Source: an uncultured Bacteroidia bacterium (GTDB taxonomy: Bacteria; Bacteroidota; Bacteroidia; Bacteroidales; Prolixibacteraceae). Taken from it: 18,360 nt of DNA. Shown here one piece after another: positions 1 to 6,584 of the stretch (within the stretch, counting starts at the first letter, position 1; each line of letters starts with the position of its first letter). The translations under genes were made by a program, and so were the position numbers. A model generated the notes under the pieces. That model searched no databases. It worked only from the letters and a program-made list of their open reading frames with translations, and was not told where the DNA came from. Where the stretch lies: NCBI GenBank assembly GCA_903859795.1, contig CAIOOC010000893.1, forward strand, positions 1-18,360. Direction: 5' to 3'.

Positions 1-198
1 CAGGTAAACATCTTTTCCGATCAACACAATTCCGAGCCAAAACATTACCTCCCCGACCACAAGAAGAATTGGAGATATCGTTAACTTGGATTTCACATCC
101 ATTGTTAGAAAGGGGATGGAAAAAAGCATGAAAAATACAAGGATTGAGATTAAGATGATCGCTATTCCAAATCTGAATCTCCACTTTTTGATATTCAT
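1..198 (-). CDS. Transporter-suffix-like two-helix membrane protein (partial)
   Basis: The minus strand is open from an ATG at 198-196 to the window edge, giving the first 66 residues. The product starts MNIKKWRFRFG and has two hydrophobic helices, about residues 11-31 and 42-61, ending with the motif EVMFWLGIVLIGK. This resembles the small 'transporter suffix domain' proteins, two-helix proteins that occur alone or as the C-terminal tail of RND-type transporters; their function is not established. The start ATG overlaps the stop TGA of the upstream glycosidase gene in an ATGA arrangement, so translation is probably coupled. The C-terminus lies outside the window. The family assignment rests on recognising the GEVxFWLGxxLxGK pattern. 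Confidence 0.65.
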   Translation of the reverse strand, partial: MNIKKWRFRFGIAIILISILVFFMLFSIPFLTMDVKSKLTISPILLVVGEVMFWLGIVLIGKDVYL

Positions 199-2027
199 CT
201 TTCTGGTTGCTGTTTACTGCTGTAAATAAAATTAAACCGACCTCCGGGAGCTGTATCGCCGTTTACATAGAAGTCCATAATATTTCCCGGCTCCTGCATG
301 TTGTCGTTCCATTTGAACTCCACATCGACCTCTCCCTTATTGAGATTCAAAACACGCCTGTTAATCTCCAACTCAAGTTTATTTTCCTTTACCCCGAATT
401 TTGTTGCCGCCACGGCTTCCCATTCCCATCGTCCTCCGACATTTTTTTCAACAATTGCCTTTCCATCCCGTGGGCTGACCCTATTTACAACAAAGTCGTA
501 TCCATTCCAGCCGGTCGATTTATCCCGGTCGGCATCGATGAAAAGCATCATCCAGTTTGGGTCGTTTTGCGAAGTAAGCTTTTCAGAAGTCTCAACATAA
601 AAGTAGAGGTACTCCGAATCACGGGCAATTTTTGCCCCAACAATGTCATTGCGTCCCGAAGTATTTTTATAAAATTGGTCATTCCGCCCCGGGTGGTCAC
701 GGTGCATTGTATTCCCTTTGTAATGATGATAATATGGCTGAATCCCATCCCAGCCGTTAACGTTACCGACATGAATTGTCTGAGCCGGGGAAGCCTTTAC
801 CGGGTGAAGCATTCCCTTGAATCTCCTAACATTGTCAACTAATTGAAGATAAAATACATCGCCGTTATCTCCCCACCCTTTGTTGGGTTCAATATCCCGG
901 CTGTGCTCCCAGTCGAACTCATCGACAAACGAGAAAGGATCACCGGTCCAGTTATCCTTTGGTAACCACTGTCCTGCAATAAATTCGTTCCATCCGGTAA
1001 CGTACACGATATCCGGGTCCAGCTCAAATGCCCGGTCCCATTGTTCCTGGAAATTCCATCCGTAAAGATAGCTGTTGGTTCTTGGATCAAATCCCTTTCT
1101 CTGGCTGAAGCTGCGACCGAATGAACCAGGAAGGTTAAATGCACTGCAGTGCCCCTTTGTCGATGGAGCAGCATTTTGAGCAACTCCCACGGTGACCTGT
1201 TCGAATTTCCCATCGAGACCTTTTACATATCCATGCTGAGGATAATCTTCAAGCCATCCCCATTGGTCATTTCGTTGTGGTCCGTTAACATAGTCGGGCT
1301 GTCCGGGACGAAATGTGAAAAAATGCGCTATTTCGCGGTCTTCTGCCGAATCGGTGAGGTTATCGGGATATCCCATAATGCACGGTTTTCCTTTCCAGAA
1401 AAACCAGAGATTTTCATACCTTTTAGGTTTGAACAGATCGTTGTAGAGTTGCCGAAGGGATGTTAACGAATTGGCCGATGGACCAAACGGAAGCATGAAA
1501 GCAATTTTGGGAACATTGACACCATCTTTTTGAGCCTGATTCCAGGTTTTCAAAAGAGCCTCGTACGACTCCTTCCAGGTGATACTTCCGTTTGTGCAAT
1601 CAAAAAATACAGCGTCAATTCCTGCATCTGCAAGCATTTCTGCATGCTTGCGCAATACCCATGGATCTGTGGTTTTATAATATCCCAGCAGGGGCTGCTC
1701 CCAGTAGAAAAATCCCGGTTTCTTCTCTCCCCAGGCAGGGTGATTGTAATCTTTGATGGCTTCGGGATACTTCCTGGTTATCTCTGTAATATTTTTCACC
1801 GGGTAGGTCGTATCATCTTCACCCTGGTGCCATGTCCAGTAAAACATCGCAACAAACTTATCGCGCCGCTTTGCTCCGGCACTCGTATAATCACAAACCT
1901 TACGTCCCAAAGCATCTGTGGCGGCCCAGTAATCACTATTAGTTAACTGCCCAACAGCATTAAAAGCAGCAGTGACGGTAAAAGCCAATACGACAAAAAG
2001 AGTCCATATATATCTGTATTCCTGCAC
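195..2027 (-). CDS. Secreted GH71/GH99-like glycosidase with CBM9-like C-terminal domain
   Basis: This 610-residue protein has a signal peptide (about 1-27, ending NAVGQ). Residues about 50-400 look like the (beta/alpha)8 fold of GH71/GH99-like glycoside hydrolases: a YWTWHQGE start, an ADAGIDAVFFDCTNG strand near 133-147, and a VYVTGWNEF strand near 341-349 whose Glu is a plausible catalytic or substrate-binding residue. Residues about 415-600 form a beta-sandwich like CBM9/DOMON modules, with FIDADRDKSTGWNGYDF near 496-512. It probably cleaves a polysaccharide in the periplasm or at the cell surface; the substrate cannot be read from the sequence. The start is GTG, because an in-frame stop lies just upstream (2037-2039) with no ATG between. 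Its stop overlaps the next gene's start. The exact GH family is uncertain. Confidence 0.8.
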   Translation of the reverse strand: MQEYRYIWTLFVVLAFTVTAAFNAVGQLTNSDYWAATDALGRKVCDYTSAGAKRRDKFVAMFYWTWHQGEDDTTYPVKNITEITRKYPEAIKDYNHPAWGEKKPGFFYWEQPLLGYYKTTDPWVLRKHAEMLADAGIDAVFFDCTNGSITWKESYEALLKTWNQAQKDGVNVPKIAFMLPFGPSANSLTSLRQLYNDLFKPKRYENLWFFWKGKPCIMGYPDNLTDSAEDREIAHFFTFRPGQPDYVNGPQRNDQWGWLEDYPQHGYVKGLDGKFEQVTVGVAQNAAPSTKGHCSAFNLPGSFGRSFSQRKGFDPRTNSYLYGWNFQEQWDRAFELDPDIVYVTGWNEFIAGQWLPKDNWTGDPFSFVDEFDWEHSRDIEPNKGWGDNGDVFYLQLVDNVRRFKGMLHPVKASPAQTIHVGNVNGWDGIQPYYHHYKGNTMHRDHPGRNDQFYKNTSGRNDIVGAKIARDSEYLYFYVETSEKLTSQNDPNWMMLFIDADRDKSTGWNGYDFVVNRVSPRDGKAIVEKNVGGRWEWEAVAATKFGVKENKLELEINRRVLNLNKGEVDVEFKWNDNMQEPGNIMDFYVNGDTAPGGRFNFIYSSKQQPER

Positions 2028-2148
2028 TTTTAAATGTCAAATGAATTTAAAATATAAAAACCACAATAGACACAATAGGTCACTATAGGGGTAAGGTATA
2101 AATAGTGTAAAACTACAACAGAAACCACAGAATCGAATCAAATCCTTA

Positions 2149-2508
2149 TTATTCCGTCTTGGTTCTTGCTTTTCGGACGGCAATAAAACTCCTGATAAAA
2201 TACACCATGCTTACAATACCTGAAACCATCATCACAGCGACACGGACAACGGCGCCGCTATCGCCCCGGCCAATTGAGCCGGTAAGCGGTTTTATTAATG
2301 CGATAACAAGTCCAAATGTCAGAAGAACAGCTAAATGGGCAATCACCCTGTTACCTGCTTTGACTCCCCTGACAAACGAAAGCAGCAAGATGCCGGCAAA
2401 AACAGGTATCAGGGCCGTTGGTGACGGAGTCTGAGATCCTAAATAGCCCCACAGACCAATTACAATTAAAACCAGAGCATTTAACATGCTTACAAAATAT
2501 ACTTTCAT
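2149..2508 (-). CDS. Small four-helix membrane protein, unknown function
   Basis: This 119-residue protein is almost entirely hydrophobic, with four predicted membrane helices at about residues 6-24, 30-46, 56-73 and 88-107 and a basic C-terminal tail (VRKARTKTE). The first loop carries GSQTPSPTALIPVFAG, a Pro/Thr-rich signature I associate with small uncharacterised membrane proteins of Bacteroidota and Planctomycetes. I cannot assign a function. It starts at an ATG with no clear ribosome binding site and lies 121 bases upstream of the glycosidase gene on the same strand, so co-transcription is possible but not shown. Membrane-typical composition and the absence of a better competing ORF support it as a real gene. 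Confidence 0.7.
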   Translation of the reverse strand: MKVYFVSMLNALVLIVIGLWGYLGSQTPSPTALIPVFAGILLLSFVRGVKAGNRVIAHLAVLLTFGLVIALIKPLTGSIGRGDSGAVVRVAVMMVSGIVSMVYFIRSFIAVRKARTKTE

Positions 2509-2836
2509 AAAAATTGAATATTTAATTAAATCGAATCATCCTTTTTTGTGAACGACAGTTCATCAGGATTTCAGGATGATAACAACCGGATAACAGCGAA
2601 TGTTTTGGGTATTCTGGTTTAGAATGATCTGCAGATTTAAACCGGAAATCTTCAGAAACCAGATAATGTTAATGTTACATATGTCAATTGGGGTCAAATG
2701 ACTACCACTGCGCTTTAATCCCAAAGCAGTTTGAATAGTCTGAAGTTCCATTTTATATAAATCTTTAAATGTTAAAGCTTACAATAATGAATGTTACGAA
2801 ATAGAAAAGTTAAAAACCGCGTCTTTTATAGCAATT
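2509..2836. other. Intergenic spacer without a convincing gene
   Basis: This stretch is AT-rich and has stops in all frames apart from a 62-codon minus-strand ORF (2563-2751) with no recognisable features. It includes the upstream region of the four-helix membrane protein gene on the minus strand; no clear TAnnTTTG box was found there. A short block at 2684-2708 resembles the GTGGTCA/TTTGACCCC words found at IS21-family ends, but only one copy is visible. Confidence 0.5.
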
Positions 2837-3070
2837 TTGATCACAGTTATTGTTCTGGAAGTAGTTGTTATTGAGGTCAAAAACGAATCCGACATTAAAT
2901 TCTGGCTAAATCTTGCAATGAAGACGGGAACCAAAGCAAAATCGATAAACACAGAGGATATTGAAGACTCCAGGCTGGCCGATTTAATCGAAAAAGGGTT
3001 GAAATCAAAAACCGTAAGCCGCGAAAGAATAATGGAGGCACTCAATGTAAAAAATGAAGACTCAAATTAG
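2837..3070 (+). CDS. Antitoxin-like protein of a decayed RelE-type toxin-antitoxin pair
   Basis: The ORF encodes about 77 residues with the pattern of small Bacteroidota antitoxins: a short beta-like N-terminus (VIEVKNESD), a helix followed by TGTKAKSI, an acidic stretch TEDIEDSRLADLIEKG, and SRERIMEAL near the end. Antitoxins of this layout are usually followed by a RelE/ParE-type toxin. The only usable start is TTG at 2837; the frame stays open upstream but has no ATG, so the original start may have been lost by mutation. Directly after it, in another frame, lies what looks like the last part of a toxin (3058-3135), so the pair seems to have lost most of its toxin gene. Family assignment is by pattern only, and expression is uncertain. 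Confidence 0.5.
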   Translation: MITVIVLEVVVIEVKNESDIKFWLNLAMKTGTKAKSINTEDIEDSRLADLIEKGLKSKTVSRERIMEALNVKNEDSN

Positions 3071-3135
3071 AAGATAAGACTTTCTACTTTGTGGATATCG
3101 ACCACCGCAAAAATATCTATCGGATATTCCCTTAA
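3058..3135 (+). pseudogene. C-terminal remnant of a RelE/ParE-type toxin
   Basis: In the frame open from 3058 to a TAA at 3133-3135, the translation ends FVDIDHRKNIYRIFP. The strand V-D-I-x-H-R-K-x-[IV]-Y-R is the usual last beta strand and tail of RelE/ParE toxins. A stop codon closes the frame just upstream (3055-3057), and the remnant overlaps the 3' end of the antitoxin-like gene, where a toxin gene would normally begin. The simplest reading is a deletion that removed roughly the first two thirds of the toxin. The fragment is only about 25 codons long, so the call depends on the motif and its position after an antitoxin. Confidence 0.5.
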
Positions 3136-3159
3136 TGCTAATGAATCCTACACTCTATA

Positions 3160-3196
3160 ATAGTGAGGGCCTGACCTGAAGTCAGACTCTCACTAT
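3160..3196. terminator. Strong 16-bp hairpin, probable bidirectional terminator
   Basis: The arms 3160-3175 and 3181-3196 pair over 16 positions with one mismatch and one G-T pair around a five-base loop (ctgaa). The hairpin lies between the plus-strand toxin-antitoxin remnant, which ends at 3135, and the minus-strand phosphoesterase gene, which ends at 3212, so it fits a terminator for both. Neither side has a clean T-tract after the stem: the A-rich run at 3197-3210 becomes T-rich before the stem on the minus strand, not after it. Confidence 0.6.
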
Positions 3197-3211
3197 AAAA
3201 AAGAAAAAAAT

Positions 3212-5896
3212 CTATTCCTTTTCCCCATCCTCTTTCCCACTGTATTTCGACGGGTATTTTGTTTTCCCTTTCATCGCAAACCAGATAATCCGGTTCAGCA
3301 GGTCGTCACTCCCCATATCGATATGATCAAACTGAGGTTCCATGCTTTTTCGGGCAAAGTGAAGCGCAGAACCTTTTAACTCGGCCAGACTTTTGTTCAT
3401 CTCGGTTAACGGAATCTGATTGGGTAATGCCTTGAAAGGGGCAAAATCGGGAGTATACGAGAAACAGTCGAACATCGGCATCGCCGTTGCATCGCTGATA
3501 TTCATCGGCGGAAGACCCAGAATCTGCTCAATGGTGCGCACCATAGAAACCTGGTTGTAATTGGTTTTTACCGTTTTGTTAAGTTTCGTATACGGGCTAA
3601 CAATGGCCCCGACGGTCCTGTAGGCAGAAACATGATCCCACCCGTCCTGGGAATCATCCTCGGTGATAAATATGGCAGTATTTTTCCAGAAACGGCTTTT
3701 GGAAATTGCTTCAATAATCTGACCCAAAGCCGCATCGTTATCGGCAACCAGAGCGCGTGGCGTCGGAAGTCCGGGCCGTGTCCCTGCGGTATGGTCGTTC
3801 GAAAGGGCCATTACCATAAGTTCAGGCCACTGGTCACCGTCCATTTTGTCGTAGGCATTCAGCTCGTCAATGAAACTCTTTGCTCTTAGGACGTCCGGGA
3901 TTTTATGGTTGTCGGAGCTGGGGAAATTCTGGCTCAGGATTTTTTCAACGGGTTTGATGGTGGTCTTATTCTTAAATTCGAACTTTTCACCCTTCTGGAA
4001 ACCATCGTAAATTGAGGTCCAGTTTAGCTTACTATCAAATTCAACATCACATGCTTCACCGTATATTCGTGCACTTTTGCCATGAACGAGGGCGTTGTCC
4101 CAGATAAATCCCGTCGGTGCGTATACAAGAGCATCATACTGAACATGCGGATAACTACGAATCCATGCCCGGACATTTTTCTCAACATAATCGGTAACCA
4201 TACCCATGTCGGTCCATTGATGACCTTCCGCAGAGCATTTCCCGGAAGCATGATAATTGTCCATTAGAAAATAGTCCCCAATTAATTGGTGCATGTTAGG
4301 GGTGATCTGCTTTCCGAAGACACATAATGTTGAATCTCCGTCTCCACCTGAGACATCGCCAAGTACCTGGTCATATGTTCTGTTTTCCTTGATTATATAA
4401 ACCACATGTTTAAATACCGACGGTTCACCAATACGAAGTGGAACAGGCACTGGTTTAACATTCTCGCGTGGGAGTTTTTCGGTAATGGCCAACCTGAAAA
4501 GCTGGTTACTCTTTTCTACCTTCTCTGAATATTTCTGTAACTGTGTTTTATTTGGTACCGGAATAACTGAAACTGATGCCATCAACCTATGTGAATTATA
4601 GACTATCTGGCCCGCTTTCTCAGAAACGGTTGGGATTCGTGACCCTTCTGCCTCGATATTCGCTACAAAAAGGAGGCTGTCGCGATACACCGCTATTCCG
4701 CCAGGATAGGCACCTGTTGGAATAAATCCTTCAGTCAAAGAGACTGTTTCATTCGATCCACCCGAAGAATTCTTTCCAAGTCTTACTACAGCCAGGGCGT
4801 TATCCATCCCGTTTGCAACGTATAAGGTGTTTCCGTCGTGTGATATCCCAAGTCCGTTTGGAGAATCACCGAAATAGCGGTTTCTGACGGGAGATAACCT
4901 GACTGAGATCTGTTCAGTAACCTCGTCCTTCCCGGTATTGATAACCGAGACCTGGTCACTGTTGGCATTTGCGACATAAACGAATTTCTGGTCTCTGCTG
5001 GTAATTATATCATTAGGATGCAATCCTGCCATAACCTCTTTGATAAGCTTTCCGCTTTCAGGATCCAGCACTGAAACGGTTCCTTCGCGTGTCGCACCAG
5101 TCCTTGGATCAACTTTTGCGCTTCCCCAGGGAACACCGGCCACATTTTCGTCGCTTTTATCAGGAACAGATCCGGCCCAGTTGGAGACATAAAGTTTCCC
5201 GTTTGCTTCAACAATACCGAAAGGGGCAACACCTGTTGGTGCCGACCAGATTGTTTTACCGGATTGGATATCCAACTTTTCAATGGTGTTATTTCCGTTT
5301 AAAACCACATATAGTACAGGAACACCTGCCTCCTCCACCACCGTCAGTTCATTGGGCAATGCTGTTTCCGATGGCTTAACGGCTTCAAAAGGGAAGGATT
5401 TAATGAACTTCAGGTTCTTGCCATCCCATGAAGCCTGAACGACATGCGATTTATTCGCTTTGCCAACAGAACTCCAGAATAACTGATAGGTATCGCCGGT
5501 TTTGAGCCACGCAATTCCGGAATAGGTATTCATCAGACTTTCCTTCACAAATGGAGCTCTTAATACCGTGCGGTTAAGAATCTTCTTACTTGCAGGGTCA
5601 ATGATCACAACCGAGTAACGCCCTTCAACAGCTATCCATCTGCCATCGGGTGAAAGGGCACAATCAAGGGCATGGTTTTCGTCGGTTTTGTCACCAAAAT
5701 AGAGCTGCTCACCGGCGGCATCAACCCATTTGTTGTAAGGCATCGGCACTGGAAGTTCATTACCGGATAGGGTCGACTTCTCATACGAAGTAAAGTATTC
5801 CTGTTGTTGACGAAGCTCTTTTTTCGATTGTGAGATTGCAGTGAAAGGAGAGCAAAAAGCTAAAATAAAAATTAAAATTAATACGGAGTTCTTCAT
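3212..5896 (-). CDS. Secreted YncE-like beta-propeller fused to AcpA/phospholipase C-like phosphoesterase
   Basis: This 894-residue protein has a signal peptide (about 1-23). Residues about 65-450 form a YncE-like beta-propeller, with repeated blades such as KFVYVANANSDQVSVIN (304-320) and NTLYVANGMDNALAVV (356-371). Residues about 495-820 form a phosphoesterase domain of the AcpA/phospholipase C superfamily: YIIKENRTYDQVLGD (500-514), SAEGHQWTDM (555-564), ALSNDHTAG (697-705) and ITEDDSQDGWDHVSA (744-758), which carry the expected metal and catalytic residues. The same two-domain layout is known as bifunctional YncE/alkaline-phosphatase-family proteins. It probably hydrolyses a phosphate ester in the periplasm; the substrate is unknown. 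The gene stands alone between two toxin-antitoxin loci and ends beside a hairpin. Confidence 0.88.
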   Translation of the reverse strand: MKNSVLILIFILAFCSPFTAISQSKKELRQQQEYFTSYEKSTLSGNELPVPMPYNKWVDAAGEQLYFGDKTDENHALDCALSPDGRWIAVEGRYSVVIIDPASKKILNRTVLRAPFVKESLMNTYSGIAWLKTGDTYQLFWSSVGKANKSHVVQASWDGKNLKFIKSFPFEAVKPSETALPNELTVVEEAGVPVLYVVLNGNNTIEKLDIQSGKTIWSAPTGVAPFGIVEANGKLYVSNWAGSVPDKSDENVAGVPWGSAKVDPRTGATREGTVSVLDPESGKLIKEVMAGLHPNDIITSRDQKFVYVANANSDQVSVINTGKDEVTEQISVRLSPVRNRYFGDSPNGLGISHDGNTLYVANGMDNALAVVRLGKNSSGGSNETVSLTEGFIPTGAYPGGIAVYRDSLLFVANIEAEGSRIPTVSEKAGQIVYNSHRLMASVSVIPVPNKTQLQKYSEKVEKSNQLFRLAITEKLPRENVKPVPVPLRIGEPSVFKHVVYIIKENRTYDQVLGDVSGGDGDSTLCVFGKQITPNMHQLIGDYFLMDNYHASGKCSAEGHQWTDMGMVTDYVEKNVRAWIRSYPHVQYDALVYAPTGFIWDNALVHGKSARIYGEACDVEFDSKLNWTSIYDGFQKGEKFEFKNKTTIKPVEKILSQNFPSSDNHKIPDVLRAKSFIDELNAYDKMDGDQWPELMVMALSNDHTAGTRPGLPTPRALVADNDAALGQIIEAISKSRFWKNTAIFITEDDSQDGWDHVSAYRTVGAIVSPYTKLNKTVKTNYNQVSMVRTIEQILGLPPMNISDATAMPMFDCFSYTPDFAPFKALPNQIPLTEMNKSLAELKGSALHFARKSMEPQFDHIDMGSDDLLNRIIWFAMKGKTKYPSKYSGKEDGEKE

Positions 5897-5993
5897 TTTA
5901 TGAAAGATATAATGTATTTCAAATTACAAAATTGGTTCTTAAAAGTGTACGGGTAACACATTTTAATGAATGCTGCAGTCAATTTATTCACCT

Positions 5994-6266
5994 TTATTTT
6001 AGACCTTCGTAATGGCCCCCAATGGCAAATATTCGGATTGAATGTTCATCAAACGTATAAATCAACCTGTCATACTGAGATAATTTTCGGGACCAAAATC
6101 CTGATAATTGATACTTTAACTGCTCAGGTTTACCTATGCCTTTTTCAGGATCTTCACGTTGCATCTCTTTTAAAATTTTGCACAGATTTTTGTGAAGTCT
6201 CCTATCCTTAATTCTCAATGCTTCGTAAACTATCCAGGTGTCCCCTTCAAATACGATCGATATCAT
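5994..6266 (-). CDS. YoeB/Txe-family mRNA interferase toxin
   Basis: This 90-residue toxin matches YoeB/Txe: GKPEQLKYQLSGFWSRKL at 45-62, YDRLIY at 65-70 and GGHY at 83-86. Aligned by eye with E. coli YoeB, Glu48, Arg67 and His85 correspond to catalytic Glu46, Arg65 and His83 with a constant offset of two, so the active site looks intact. YoeB toxins cleave mRNA at the ribosome. I chose the ATG at 6266 rather than an in-frame ATG at 6329, because it has an AGGAG site (6274-6278, minus strand) seven bases upstream, matches the family's N-terminus, and overlaps the antitoxin's end by 20 bases. The upstream extension would lie wholly inside the antitoxin gene. Confidence 0.9.
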   Translation of the reverse strand: MISIVFEGDTWIVYEALRIKDRRLHKNLCKILKEMQREDPEKGIGKPEQLKYQLSGFWSRKLSQYDRLIYTFDEHSIRIFAIGGHYEGLK

Positions 6267-6519
6267 TGAGTTGCTCCTGATTAGGTTTGTAACCGTTATT
6301 ATCCCGGTAAGTGACTGATGAATCTGCAACCTGGCGCATTAACGATTTATTCTGAAGAATGTAAAAAGTTTCCTGTTCCCGTTCCCAATCTTCTGCACTC
6401 ATGATAATAAAATCCTTACCTTCCCGTCGGTTAACCCTGATTGGCTGGTGCTCGTCAATCGCTTTATCCACAAACTCTTTAAGGTTTGCCCTGAACTTAT
6501 TAACGGAGAGTTCAATCAT
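6247..6519 (-). CDS. YefM/Phd-family antitoxin
   Basis: This 90-residue antitoxin precedes the YoeB-like toxin. The N-terminal half, MIELSVNKFRANLKEFVDKA then PIRVNRREGKDFIIMSAEDWE, follows the YefM/Phd DNA-binding fold, in which the antitoxin dimer binds the operator of its own operon. The C-terminal half (about 50-90), with NNGYKPNQEQLNDIDRI, would be the flexible part that wraps and neutralises the toxin. The toxin start lies within its last 20 bases, which fits translational coupling and excess antitoxin. Just upstream of its ATG lie two palindromes and a consensus promoter, consistent with autoregulation. It starts 65 bases after the esterase stop codon on the same strand, but has its own promoter. 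Confidence 0.88.
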   Translation of the reverse strand: MIELSVNKFRANLKEFVDKAIDEHQPIRVNRREGKDFIIMSAEDWEREQETFYILQNKSLMRQVADSSVTYRDNNGYKPNQEQLNDIDRI

Positions 6520-6530
6520 GACTTTAAATT

Positions 6531-6570
6531 TTTGTACAAATGTACTGCAAATTAGTACATACTATGTCAA
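6531..6570 (-). promoter_or_regulatory. Promoter and operator of the YefM/YoeB-type operon
   Basis: On the minus strand a TTGACA (6570-6565) is followed after 20 bases by TACATTTG (6544-6537), an exact match to the Bacteroidota -7 box TAnnTTTG. The 10-base perfect palindrome TTTGTACAAA (6531-6540) and the inverted repeat ATGTACT / AGTACAT (6540-6546 and 6554-6560, seven-base spacer) overlap and flank the -7 box. The antitoxin ATG is at 6519. The arrangement fits repression by the antitoxin or toxin-antitoxin complex. Confidence 0.65.
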
Positions 6571-6584
6571 TTTGAATGAGAATT

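Noticed and set aside
207..842. A 211-codon plus-strand ORF opposite the GH99-like gene
   Set aside because: It is antisense to a well-supported secreted glycosidase, has no domain-like pattern or signal peptide, and its length follows from the codon use of the real gene.
2081..2107. A CACTAT / ATAGTG inverted repeat upstream of the GH99-like gene
   Set aside because: The six-base stem with a 15-base loop and no T-tract is within chance for AT-rich DNA.
2563..2751. A 62-codon minus-strand ORF starting MELQTIQTALG
   Set aside because: There is no recognisable motif, no promoter or ribosome binding site, and the composition looks like intergenic DNA; it overlaps the possible IS21-like fragment.
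4024..5379. Several shadow ORFs of 60-100 codons on both strands within the phosphoesterase gene
   Set aside because: The host frame has continuous domain signatures over 894 residues; the shadow frames have none.
6267..6329. An upstream ATG start giving a 111-residue toxin
   Set aside because: The 6266 ATG has a clear AGGAG site and matches the YoeB family length and N-terminus; the extension lies inside the antitoxin gene.
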